Source: Sipunculus nudus
Lineage: Eukaryota > Annelida > Sipuncula > Golfingiida > Sipunculidae
Length of the DNA stretch: 64,000 nucleotides
Assembly: GCA_026874595.1 (NCBI GenBank)
Contig: CM049320.1
Location: 39,494,714-39,558,713 of the forward strand
Direction of reading: 5' to 3'
In this document: positions 1 to 12,500 of the stretch, piece after piece
Numbering within the stretch: position 1 is the first letter of the stretch
Layout: the number at the start of each line of letters is the position of its first letter
Made by a program: the position numbers and the translations under genes
Notes under the pieces: model-generated
The model's database searches: none
What the model saw: the letters and a program-made list of their open reading frames with translations, nothing else
What the model was told of the DNA's origin: nothing

Positions 1-99
1 GCATGGCCATTTGAAACCGGGAAGTAAAACAGCAATGTAACCATTAAATGGGCGACCCCATCTTTGAAGATCTAAAAAAGTATAAATATAAAGAAAATG

Positions 100-385
100 C
101 GTTAATAATCCAGGTGGTGCCACCAGTCTGCAGGAACTAATGAAACAATCCATGATGAATGTGCATCCAAAGAATCATGGTGATGAATTCATTAGTTCTT
201 CAGAAAATGGAGATTTGTAACAAATTTTTAATTATACTGAGGGGTACTTTCAAGTCTTATAGCTCAATGGATATGGGTAACAGAGACCTAATTTCAGGTT
301 TTCCAAGGAGATTTTTCATGGAACTCCCTGGATGTCAAGTTAGAAGTCTAATGGTCTAATTGGTACGATTTGTGCCCTGTTAAGA
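100..385. repeat. Dispersed repeat with GGTGGTGCCACC head
   Basis: It begins near GGTGGTGCCACCAGT and ends in a block (TTTCAGGTTTTCCAAGGAG, then GATTTGTGCCCTG) that reappears at about 7490-7560. The small open frame inside has no recognisable domain. Confidence 0.5.
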
Positions 386-402
386 GACTACAACATCTTT
401 AA

Positions 403-404
<2 letters not shown>

Positions 405-447
<43 letters not shown>
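405..447. repeat. (AG)n microsatellite
   Basis: An uninterrupted dinucleotide run of about 43 bp. Confidence 0.95.
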
Positions 448-450
<3 letters not shown>

Positions 451-585
451 TGAAAGGCGTCGGATTAGGACACGTTCTGCTAATTTGTGGGGAAAATTTT
501 AAAATATGTAATATAAATGGAGCACTTTCTTTAGTTATATAAGGAATTTCAACTCACGAATGCATTGAAATATCATAATCTTCAA

Positions 586-797
586 AAGGACCAGGCGCGG
601 GTCGGGGGGGGGGGGGGGTCTGGACCCCCCCCCCCTGCTCTTAACCAACGACCTTTTTTTTGACAAATCTTATGCACGACGGGTTTTCTTTGGGGATCAG
701 ACCCCCCATGCTCTTAACCAACGACCTTTTTAAAACAATTTTTATGCGTAACACCCGTTGACCCCTCCTTGCAAAAAATCCTGGATCCGCGCCCGAG
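586..797 (-). mobile_element. Foldback element, GCGGATCCAGG family, copy 1
   Basis: It ends with ATCCTGGATCCGCGCC on the right and has a G/C-run-rich left end. It belongs to a seven-copy family in this window whose ends read roughly CAGGGGCGGATCCAGG and CAGAAGCGGATCCAGG. The CAGGGG terminus suggests a hAT-like non-autonomous element; no transposase is present. Confidence 0.5.
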
Positions 798-999
798 TAA
801 TGAAACCACCTAAATTGTCCTTGAATGTGTCCCTGTATTTTCATAATAGCCATTAAAAATACACAATTTTTACACTTTACTGAACACATGAACTGTACTT
901 CGGAATTCCTATTGTGAATAACAACTGATCATTCTGTAAAGAAATCAATAGCAACCATTCACCAGGTCTAAACAGAAATTTACTAATAAAATTCATACT

Positions 1000-1685
1000 T
1001 TTACATTGATTTAGCCTTAATTGAATAAAGCATTTTTGTCACAGTTTTTCGACAATTTACCATGAAACCATTTCTATTCACCATCGTTTCCAAAAATTTT
1101 ATTTACCAATCTAAAAATTCCTTGCGGAATGCAGCTGCATACCCCCCCTTACGGCCCCGAGGTTGGAGAACACTGTGCGAAATACAAATATATTTTGGAA
1201 ATTTTCGTCATTCAGCGTGTAAATTGGTAATGTTCTAATATTAATTGAAAGGGGGGGGGGGGGGGGGCGCTCCCATACTCCTGTCAAATGGGGAACGCTG
1301 TTGGGCTTTGGGAGTAGTGTCACCGCTTTGTTGTAAACCCAGACTAGATACGACCACTATTGTAAAAAATATATTTTATCAGGGGCTGATCACGAATAAT
1401 GGAGAGGTAGGTACACGATTTTAAACCCTTGAAAAAGGCTGCGGCAGCTAAAACAAAGTTCACAACCTCTGGATCAGCTACTGTGTATACACTCATATAT
1501 ATGTGTGCGTGAAGAATTGGATAGCAGGGAAAATACGCACCAGTGCTAATTTTAGTACCATTTTCTGGAATGAAAGGTCCTAATCAGCTGACATCGGCTG
1601 CTGTGGCAACTTGCAAACGTATCGTCCTGGCCAGATTACATTCAACAAGGTTGAGAATTCACGGGAACCTTTATTATATAAGGGG
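1000..1685. other. No gene recognised
   Basis: AT-rich DNA with a long G-run near 1250-1267. No coding exon or repeat unit was recognised. Confidence 0.5.
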
Positions 1686-1689
1686 GTGG

Positions 1690-1690
1690 G

Positions 1691-1731
<41 letters not shown>
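1690..1731. repeat. (GA)n/(GACA)n microsatellite
   Basis: A GA run followed directly by a run of GACA repeats. Both local open frames are repeat translations. Confidence 0.9.
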
Positions 1732-1866
1732 CGGGTGTAAGTGTCTGGGTATGATTGTTACTTGTCAGGTACTGCCATCTCGAGGAAAAAAATAAACAAG
1801 TTTTATAACGAATGGCATGAGCCTGCACATAATTTCGTCTACCGCACTGAATTACGTGGTAGTTGT

Positions 1867-2061
1867 CAGAAGCGGATCCAGGGGAGGGGTTCAGGACCCC
1901 CCCCCCTTTTTCATCCACTGGAAGCTTTTTTTAAGGGGTTCAGACAAAATTTTGCGGCCTAGTCCCCTTTTTTAAGACCTGGTGATCTTTTTTTGGTTCT
2001 TCATTAGTCCTCCTTGGTTGGACCCCTCCCCTTTTTTCCTTAATCCTGAATCCGCCCCTTG
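1867..2061 (+). mobile_element. Foldback element, GCGGATCCAGG family, copy 2
   Basis: It runs from CAGAAGCGGATCCAGG to AATCCGCCCCTTG and contains the family's internal C-run and CCTTTTTT blocks. It lies just downstream of the last exon of the unidentified membrane protein gene. Confidence 0.6.
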
Positions 2062-2094
2062 TGTTTTTTACATTTCACCTGCTATTAACATTCC

Positions 2095-2553
2095 TCAAAA
2101 GTATAAAATAGACGAAGATGCCACCAAGCCAAGCAGAGTCGTTCCTGCCACCAGCGTGCCAAGGGGGGCAAACAGGAGAAGATTATCAGGAGACCGGAGG
2201 GCAACAGCATCCACAGGTTCCACGCAGAAACCGATACACCTGTTAGCAGGTGCGACAGTCCAGACCATGCCCACCAGGAACCCCTGCTGGGTACCTCCGG
2301 ATACGCAAAGCCATTTTTCGTCATCAGCCAGGCACCCTCTTAATTTATAGAACTTTACTGATTAAAAACATAATATTTATATAAGTCTATCTAAATCAAA
2401 CCCGAGTAGTAGATATGCTAAATATATAAAAAAAAATAGTTCTGCACATGTATTTACTTACTTATTGTTGACACACAGGAGGCAAGCAAGTAGAGTCACT
2501 AGAAGCCAAAATATTTGACTGGCTCTTAACAGCACCACTCCACATTCATAATT
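2095..2553 (-). CDS. 3' exons of an unidentified multi-pass membrane protein gene
   Basis: Two exons join in frame on the minus strand: 2553-2462 (92 nt, phase 0 to phase 2) and 2338-2095 (244 nt, ending in TGA). The first has an acceptor after CCCTTAACAG and a strong GTAAGTAAA donor; the acceptor of the second is weak. The joined product is about 110 residues. It has a hydrophobic helix in the first exon (QIFWLLVTLLACLLCV), a second around GFLVGMVWTVAP, and a third close to the C-terminus (LFAPLGTLVAGTTLLGLVAS). Codon third positions are GC-rich compared with the surrounding DNA, which supports coding. I do not recognise the family. No start exon was found; it would lie upstream, perhaps between 2.6 and 3.2 kb or inside RANGRF introns. 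It could also be a relic. The gene lies just downstream of RANGRF on the same strand. Confidence 0.42.
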
Positions 2554-2579
2554 CTGTTAAGGGCAGCTTTTTAAAACAG

Positions 2580-2660
<81 letters not shown>
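2580..2660. repeat. (TA)n followed by (GA)n microsatellite
   Basis: About 56 bp of TA repeats run directly into about 25 bp of GA repeats. Confidence 0.95.
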
Positions 2661-3225
2661 TTTAATACATAGCCAGGGCCCTATGTTCAGTAAAAGCCAG
2701 CCATTCACATTCCTTTTCTAAAGAATTGATGTGATTTCTGATATACTCTGTTTACATTTAAATGAAATCTGGGTAATTCCTCTTAAGAAATGTTCTTTTA
2801 AGAACTCTGTGATGGATGTATTAGCTTGATTATCTACAAGCTGTTTGTAAACAAGGCAATATTGACAAGCAAAAAACCATGTAACCTATATAAACTGGTT
2901 GGTTGCATAAATCCTGAAGCTAACTGGTCACCAGTTACAAAACACCTTTTGCAAAACTCTAGTTTGTCTGACTTGCCACCAGATGTCCTTGTTGACGGAG
3001 TCTGGATCATTATAAACACATGAACATAATGAAAACCAACAGCCTGTATGCAGTTGAATCAGGATTTTCTAGCCTATTTTAATTAACTATTTTAATAAAT
3101 TATTTAGTTAATAGATGTCATACATCAGAATAAGCCCTGTTAAAAAAGGGACAATATGTTTTTCTTGTGCACATAAATATACACGCCTATTAGCTATAGA
3201 ACAACTATCATTGGTTATTTTAATA

Positions 3226-3231
3226 TTTATT
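3226..3231 (-). terminator. Candidate poly(A) signal of RANGRF
   Basis: AATAAA on the minus strand about 210 nt downstream of the RANGRF stop codon. It is the best-placed signal, but the region is AT-rich and cleavage position is not shown. Confidence 0.4.
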
Positions 3232-3437
3232 TTATAGATAAACATTGTAAACATGTCACTGTCCATATCATATTGAAAAAATTAAATGCTTTACCATATT
3301 TAATAAATAAACAAAGACAGCATGATACAGTTTTTCACCTATTATCTTTATACATGCAATATAAAATAAATAAATATACAATTTCTACAAACATCTTCAT
3401 ATTTAACATACATAAAAAATACATAGTATCAACGTGA

Positions 3438-3576
3438 TCACATGACCATATCATCTTCCTCCCCTCCGAACAGATCAGTATTCAGCAGTTTAAGTGTACA
3501 CACAAGCTGTTGGAACTGTTCCACTGTCCACGCCTGCGTAGAGGTTGGTATTGCATGGTGACTACTGCTGTCAGGG
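3438..3576 (-). CDS. RANGRF: RANGRF last coding exon
   Basis: This 139-nt exon encodes the C-terminal helix ([20 protein letters not shown]) and an acidic tail with TGA at 3440-3438. The helix aligns with the FEQLVTSL helix of human MOG1. Confidence 0.88.
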
Positions 3577-6500
3577 CTACAAAAGTACAATAAAACAAAA
3601 AGTAATGAGAAAAATGCAAAACATTGTTCAGAGGACTGTTTTTCTTTACAGTGTTTGTTCTATATTAATGGATACTATTATTATTAGAAGCAGGTCATAA
3701 AATATGATAAAATCAGATCAAAATGAGAAAAAATGCCTGTATGGTGATTCATATGGATGATGCACTTGTCATTTTAAAAATATGTGCCTCATATCAGGCC
3801 CAAAAAATAGAAAGGTTGGTTTCTCAGGGACCGTGCACATTAATTTTGACCACCCCCCCCCCCCCCCATGAAACATGATTTTGATTTTCAGTAGAAGTTC
3901 ACCATTTTTGAGCTCCAGAACTTGGACATTTCTTTCAATAAAATAAAATTATAAAATTTTGATAATATTTCCTTTTGTTATATTTTAATTTTACCTGTTA
4001 GCAAAACAAGTCTGTTATAGCATGTTGTCCGATGCTTGAATTAAATTTTTATTGAAAACATAAAATAAAATGGTTAAAAAACATTTGCCTGCCTGCATTG
4101 ATTATTGCGAAAAGTGCCTGAATAACCAACCTTTACTTTTTTTGGCCTTATAGATTTAAGTACCACTGTACATTACCTGATATTAGTAGGGTCATTAAAA
4201 GAAACCAGAATATCTGTTTCAAACTGTGGTAGACGGAACACTGCCATGTGAAGATTAATACGGTTTCTGGATGCTTCGTTAAACTTGGCAACCATCTGTC
4301 TGCCTGACAGCACCCAACAACTGCTGCATCTAAGGATATAAAAAAAAATATAAAAGTATGAGGTATTTACAATACATGGATTTTGAATATTATTTACAGT
4401 AATACCACATTTGCCCCTCAATGTCATCTGGTGTTCAGTTAGTGAAACAAAGTCCTTCTAAGGAAGATGGGAATCACTGTAAATTTTTCTGTGTCCTAAT
4501 AATATGTTGAACAGTCAGCTTAAAAGTTTGGATTTTTAATTTATTTATGAAATTTAAAGTTGTAAAACTTTTTTAAAAATACATGTAACAAGTATACTTG
4601 AACAGACGGTTTTTGTGAACTTGTAGAAGTTATGTGAGTTCTGGCTTACCCTGCATATATGTTAATCAATTACATAATACTTGTTGACAAGAGTTTTTAT
4701 AGTGCCCCTGTGGTAGATGTTTGAGTTTATTTATCCACAGGCTGTTAGTAAACATAGTACATGCAACCATGTTGACAAACAGAAAAAAAACATGTAAGCC
4801 AAGATGGTCTGTTGCATTTGTGCACAAGCTGGAAGGTAACTAGCTGCAAATTGCCATTTGCTGGCACTTTCACAGATTCAAAGGCAATGGTGAGCACAGA
4901 ACAGTGAAGTCCAACTCCCTGTGATGCTTGTTGATTTCATTCTTGGGTGTTACATCACTGAGTACCCCTAATGAAGTCAACTCCCTGTGATGTTTGTCGA
5001 TTTCATTCTGGGGTGTTACATCACTGAGTACCCCTACGGCAGGGCTAATATGAACCCACTGTATTAAATCAATGTATAAGCAATATCGCCCATGGGCCTT
5101 GATATGACGTGTGATATCGGGCCTGCCAGGGCCTCTGTACTGGGGGGATAATATGCATGACTAGTTGGTAAACTGGAACATGCCCCTTTAAGTGAGGGAG
5201 AACAGGTAATGAGTATCATAATGCTATGCTGGATCTGTGTGACAATTCAATGGGTTAAGTTGATAAAAGGAACAATCATTACTGGTAAAGTTCATCTCCC
5301 TGTATTTGTGTAAAATTTTAAACATTTTCTGGTTTAACCACTTACCAGCAGCAATATGCCAGTCTGACATAAGAGTCCATGCATAGAGTAACATGCTTTT
5401 CAAATATCCTGAATCTTAAAGAGGATTCAAATTTTTTTGTCATTTTTTTTACAAAAATTCAAGGCTTGTAGATAGGTAGATAAAATAAACAGACCAATCG
5501 TTGTACTAACAATGCCAACCATGTGTGAACAAAATTCCTCAACTAAGCATATATGCAAATCCTCCTTTATGTTAATCAATTTCTGACCCCATACAAGGAA
5601 GTTATTTTTAGGAAGTCATATTTAGGCTCTATTCCCTACCCTACCATGTCCCCATTTAAAATTCCATGAGAACAAGCCATCTCCAGGTAGAGGGCAACTG
5701 ACCTGATGATGGTCAATCAGGAAATGACTGGTCAATATAGAGATGGGTTTTACACTCTGGTCTGTAAGTTCACATTTTTCTCTTCTGTTTATTCAGCACT
5801 TGTAGCTTAATGTCAAGATTACACCAATATTAAAACAACAGGATGGATGGTTGTTGCAGTGCAGGTCCCTGTTTGACTTGTGTCAGGAGACTAATTAGCC
5901 CACTGGTCCAATGAAAGGCCTACTGAGATGTTTAATTATGGCTAACCATTATGTGAATGTTTTTTTCTTTATAATATTAATGAATCACCATTTTTTTAAA
6001 TTAATTCTTGATAATCATTTGCAAGGATTGTAATACTTTGAAATTTTCACCTTTCCATCGGAAAAGCATTAATACAGGTTTGCTTTTTCACACAAAAAAA
6101 GCCTTTCCCCTACAGATGCATCCTACCATCATATCAAACTTTCAGTCACACTTCACTCAGTGTAAACCTGCATCAGCCATCATTCATCCAAAAAGAACTG
6201 AATGTTTTCAATAGAAAAACTCTTATATCAGAAACATGATTATGCAGTGAGAAAACAGGAAAATATAGGAGATGTGGGCCTAAATGCTGGAAAGTATAAG
6301 ACTTTATAGGAAATACAGGGTGTCATTGGGACACAAGCTGGAAAATATTTGGTTTTTGTGTCATGTTTGTTACTACTTATTAGCCACTAATGTGGAAAAC
6401 ATCTAGGTGTTCACCTTTCCAAACAAGGGACCTAGGGGTCACAGTGCTCAGCTGTTTTATATGATCACAAAATATCATTTGGAAAGAGGCACATGTTGGT

Positions 6501-9500
6501 TTTGTGTGGTAATAAATATAAGCTTGTTGGTGTTTAGCTTATGTAAGATTTTGATAGTATCTTTGGAGACAGGGAAGAGGACTGATGTCATTTATATTAT
6601 TTACAAATGGAGTGCTATTGTCACACAGGTTCTGACTTGGCCATATAACTTTATCTACATTGCAGCAGAAGTATCTAAACTAGGGACCCAGGGGTCTCTA
6701 CGCTCAGCTGTATTTGTCTTTAAGGATATTTTTAAAGAAATTTTCAGAATGACAGTTCTGTGACCTTAACCAATGACCTTGTGACCAAAATATCTGAAAA
6801 CTTATTATTCTTAAACTTGCACCAATTAGATTATTGTAACAATCTTCTAGAAAATGTGGGTCCAGTGACCTTGACATCTTACCAGGTAACCTCAAATTCT
6901 ACAGATTTCTTCCACTTTGGGCAAATAAGCCATGTGTGAAAGATTGAAAGTTTGTGATGAAAAGTTTGATTTACATTGCATCCACAAACATTTTAATGAT
7001 ATGGCTCCTGTGACCTTCACATTTGACCTCTGGACCCTAAAAATCAAAATTTTTCATACTTAAGCGGTGGGTCATTAATAAAAGTTTGAAGCCAATCTGT
7101 CTAGCGAAAGCAGAATTATCATCCATAAACTAGTTTGTGAATGGATGGGTCTGTGACCTTGATCTTTGACCTTATGACCCCAAATCGAAAAGAATCTTCC
7201 CCTACTGGCAGGTGAGTAATATTTTGAAGATGAAAGGTTTGTGGTGAAAAGTTTGGCTTGGAATGCATATACATTCCTTTTAAAGAAATGGGTCCTGTGA
7301 CCTTGACAGGTGGCCCCACCACTTTTCTGGAACTGACAAAACTAGTCATGGTCAATATTCAAGGCAAGTTTTATGACAATCCATGCATTTATTATCAAGG
7401 TATTGGAGGTTTTGTATCAACATTTTTTATTTTTCTGGGGGGGTATTTACAAGCCCAATACCTCAGAGGATATAGGTCGCAGTGACCTAGTTTTAGGTTT
7501 TCAAGGAGATTTTTTATTGACCTCCCTGGACCAGCAGTTACGATTTGTGCCCTGCTAATGGATGTCCAGATGGACGATGGACAAAGCGCCATTCCTTTAC
7601 CTCAAATGACTTATAGTCAGCTGAGCTAAAAACTGTCCATTATCAGTCATGTTAATTATGCTTTTTACAAATGAAAACTGTTTGCAGGTTATCCCTACCC
7701 AAGAGTAGCAATAGCACATATAATAAAAAAGAGTTTTTGAAATTTAATAATAAATATTGTAATAAAGTATACACACTGTTGGTTGAATGAGGGACAAACA
7801 ATATCATTGTGTTAATAACTATCTCAGCTATAATTTATTACTGGAATTAATATTCAATTTCACACCTGGTGAAGTTTTTACTCTTCTGAAGCAAGGAATT
7901 CCTTATCTGATGAACATTCACACTTTCACAGCAATACACCACTCTGTGGACACAAATAAAGGTGCACTTTTATAACTAAAATATATAAGACTATACTTAC
8001 TGTTCCATTGCTATTTTTTCCCCGGGGATTTCCTCAACCCGTAAAATCTCTGCATTTTCATTTCCCAGAGCATCATTGCTTCCTGCGACATCTTCAAAAT
8101 GTACCCTGTAATAAAATAAGGGAGAGACCAAGGAATTATTTAATCACAGTTTATTACAATACTTATTTCAAATGAAAATTGATACAAAATCAAAATATCT
8201 GAAGCAAATAATGATGTTATGATAATGGTGTTTTTCTAGTAAGGTAATGCCATTATCCTATTGTACATGATGACTACTGATATGTAAAATGACTAAAAAC
8301 CTCCACCCAGAGATGACTTGTTCTCATGGAATTCTAACTGGGGACATGGTAGAGTAGAGATAGGAGCTTAAATATGTTCATCGAATCAGGAAGATGTCTG
8401 CTCAATAGATTTTAAATAATGTGGGTTTCACTTTATACAGACAGTGGTCACCTCTGGATTATGGTCAATATAAGTTTAAAACACTGCAACAAGAAAGCAT
8501 CAAAATAGGAAAAAATGAACAGGAAAGTATAAGAATCAAAGCCAATATACATGACTAAAATGTTATTTAAATTAAAGATTACTATGAATGATGTACAGTG
8601 GAACTTGTCTGATAGACCATCTACCTGATAAGACCACCTGTCTATAAAGACCACCCTTCAATTGACCACAAGCATTCAAACAGTTTAAAACTGACCTGTC
8701 TGATAAGACCACCTGTGAATTAAGACTACTTTTGGCCAGTCCCAATGGTGGTCTTATTACATAGGTTTTACTGTAAATATAACTTATGATAAGGAAAATA
8801 GCATCAGCAAATCCTTAGCCAATTTAGGACATTTTTCTATTTCTCTCAGTATTCAGGGCCTGATATTAACAGTTAACTGCTTTCACAGGGCAAGTAAAAG
8901 TTTCAGAAATTTAGGGTAGGACAACCAAAAGTCAGCTTCTACTTGCCCTGCTAGGCATGTGGCTCCAACATCAACCTTTACTGAAAGGCTTGAATCTGAA
9001 CTAATTTTCAGTTAGCAATTTTCTTTCTATGGAAATGAATTATATAGATAAAACTTCTTTACCTTAAAGTACCTGTACTTTTAACTATATAAATACTAAA
9101 GAAATATATAAATAACAGACAAAAACATGCATGTTTTTTGTCTAAATTGTGATAAATCATGCAACACAAACACTTGCATTCATGGATGTGATAACTAGAA
9201 GTTACTGCATGACTGGGCAAGTACTTTCAAAAGTTAATGCCAAGCCATGTCACTCTTTGGTAAGATCATGACACTTGTTTTAAATTTACCTGACAGCTTC
9301 TTTGTCAGCCTGTGGTACTGCCTCCATTATCTCAATGATCAGACTCTGGTCAGTGACTGGATGGGTGAACACTTCCTGATTGTCTGGAACTTCTCGGACC
9401 ACACTGGAGTTTACAAACAGTAGAGCCATATTTTAAAAAAAATATCATGATGAGAAACTAGATATTTCTTGGCACCGCAAGATATTTCTTTGGATCAATC

Positions 9501-12500
9501 CATGCATCCCTCAGTGAGATATTCAAGTTAACATCATTTCAGCATTATCACCTCTGTGACCTTGAAAAATGCATCAAGGTCATCCATATTCGAACTTGAC
9601 CTAACCCTTGATAAGATGCATCTTAACTGTAGGTTTGGTGACTGTACCACAAATTCTTTTTGAGTTATTGCCCTAATATCATTTTAGCATAATCTCTGCT
9701 GTGACCTTGAAAAAATGCATCAAGGTCATCCATGTTCAAACTTGACCTAGCCATTGATAAGATACATCAAACCTGTGGGTTTGGTGACTGTACCTCAAAT
9801 TCTTACAAAGTTATTGCGTTAACATCATTTTAACAAGAAAACGACACAAGGTGGCGCCACCTGTCTTCTGCAAAAGCCATCCAAGATCTTCCGTCAATTT
9901 GATTTTTGGATCATTCTATGTATACCTTACTGAGATATTAAAGATTTTGTGTGAATTTCACCAAATATGGGAATATTCAGGGTCAAGGCCACTCTGATAG
10001 GAAAGGTCATGACCCCAATTTAAATGTACATCATCCCATAACCCATATCTATGTATATGCATAGTATAAAAGAAATCTGTCCATTAGTTTTTGACTTATA
10101 ATACTCAGGGTAATTTTGGGGGTATTAAAAGGCACTTAAACAAGTAAAGAATGATAGGTGGTGCCACCAGTTTCTGGAACATGACAACCCTATCCATGAT
10201 CTTCGACCAACTTGATTTTGGGATCAATCCATGCAAGATTTCTTGAGATATTCAAGAATTTGTGTGATTTTCCCCAAAATTGAACCTATTCAAGGTCAAG
10301 GACACTCTCCTAGTAAAGGTCATGACCTCATTTTAAAAAGGCGTCGTCCTCTCGCCCATATCTATACATATACCAAGTTTGGTAGAGATCCGTGAAATAT
10401 TTTTTGAGTTATCGCGCCAACAAGATTTATATGCCGCGGCGGGACCAGTATTAGAGCATAGAGCAATAATTTTACCATAAGTCATCTATAGCACTGACAC
10501 CCTGATTTTTTTTCTTTATGGTACCAAACCTTGCAAAAACCCTTCATTTAAATTCATATCAAACTCTTGCATAATATTCATATTAGACCTCAAGGTATAT
10601 AATTTAAACCTGGAACACTGGTCTTTCTGAGGGCGTGTTTATTTATTTTAAAAAAATCATATATTTTATATTACATATCAATATGATTTGAAGTGCTTCA
10701 TATCTGATAGTAAGTTGTTATCACTGGTACAGTAATGGAGGACTTTAGTCCGGACTTGGTCTTTGGGTCTGGACTCCAGTCAACCTTAATAGGGACTTGA
10801 ACTTAGGCTTAAGGGTCCTGGAGGTAAGGACTAGAGAAACCAGGCTGAGTCCAGGAGAAGGAAAGCTCTGTCATGTAAGGACACATATACAGTGGAACCC
10901 CAGATGGCGACCACCCCACAATTGCGACCACCTCCACAATTACAACTACTTCTCATGGTCCCGAATACACAATCCAGGTAACTTAGAGATTCACAAATAA
11001 GACCATCCCAAAATAACGACCACTTCGGTCAGTCCCCAAGATGGTCGTAATTGTGGGGTTCCACTGAATATGTGCAATCTTCAAACAGAATATTATAAAA
11101 ACAAGGCCTACAGGCCTAATGCGAACCTGTGCAAAGTTTGGGAGTATGAATGGAGGTTTATTTTTTAAATTCAATATTGATCCTTTGAAGTCCTGCATAT
11201 CTACCTTAGTCATTATGATTTCAGCAAAATGGACATTTCGGACCTGCAAGTTTCAGACTAGGACATTTTAAAACTAGAATATGGTTAGTCGACAAGCAAC
11301 TATATGTATTCGCAGAAATCAGAGTGGGACGGGTGAAGTGAGGCATGGATTAAGTGGCAAGGGGAATAGAGTGAGGTGTATTGCATGTTAGCATGGATGT
11401 CTGCAGCGCAAACATGAATTCAGTTGGTGCCACCTGTCATAAAATCGAGAAGGCTGTCCAGGATGTATAAACCTGCAAAATTTCAGGTGGATAAGTCAAA
11501 CCACTTCTGAGATATGAGTGATTTTATCCCAAGGCAGATGAACAGATGGACACTGTGCATAAGTGGTTGCAGGTGGCACCACTGGTTTTGCCTATGATGA
11601 AGAGCTATGTGAGATCTATACACATGCAAAATGTTGGCCCAATCGGTCAAACGGTTCCCAAGATATGAGCTTAGATGTCTGCAGAGTAAACTTTGATGTA
11701 GGTGGCGCCACCTGTCATAAAATCGAGATGGCTGTCCAGGATGTATAAACCTGCGAAATTTCAGGTGGAAAAGTCAAACCACTGCTGAGATATGAGTAAT
11801 ATTATCCCAAGGCAGATGAACAGATGGACGCTGTGCAAATATGGTTGCAGGTTGCTCCACCAGTTTTGCCTATGATGAAGAGCTATGTGATATCTATACA
11901 CATGCAAAATGTTGGCCCAATTGGTCAAACGGTTCCTGAGATATGAGCTTGGATGTCTGCAGAGTAAACCTGAATGTAGGTGGCGGCACCTGTCATAAAA
12001 TCGAGAAAGCTGTCCAGGATGTATAAACCTGCAAAATTAAGGTGGATAAGTCAAACCACTGCTGAGATATGAGTGATATTATCCCAAGGCAGATGAACAG
12101 ACGGACGCTGTGCAAAAACGGTTGTAGGTGGCGCCACCATTTTTAGTGTATGTTATAAAGCTATCAAAGAGTTACATTTGTGCAAAATGTTTAGCCTGAT
12201 CGGTCAAACAGTTCCCGAGATATGCGGGTTTATGTGTGGAAACAGACGCATAAATGGATGCTGGGCAGCGAGGAAAGATCAGAGGTCAAACAAAAAATGA
12301 GGGTGCAGCTGTTTACATGTGACCTGATGAAAAACCCAATTCGTTTAAAATGCAAACCAAGTTTTTTCAAAGAGTTGAAAGATATAGTTCCAATAATCTG
12401 GGAATTCTGCATCTAAACATTGTGTCTAGACGTCTAGACGCTGTGTCTAGACGTCTAGACACATTGTCTAGACATCCCCCCAGAGCCAGGTCAGTTGCCA

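Noticed and set aside
1982-2350. 122-codon plus-strand frame
   Set aside because: It starts in the foldback element and runs antisense to the better-supported membrane-protein exon.
11425-12230. Possible CRISPR-like array
   Set aside because: Units are 278 bp and contiguous without unique spacers, and the DNA is from an animal genome.
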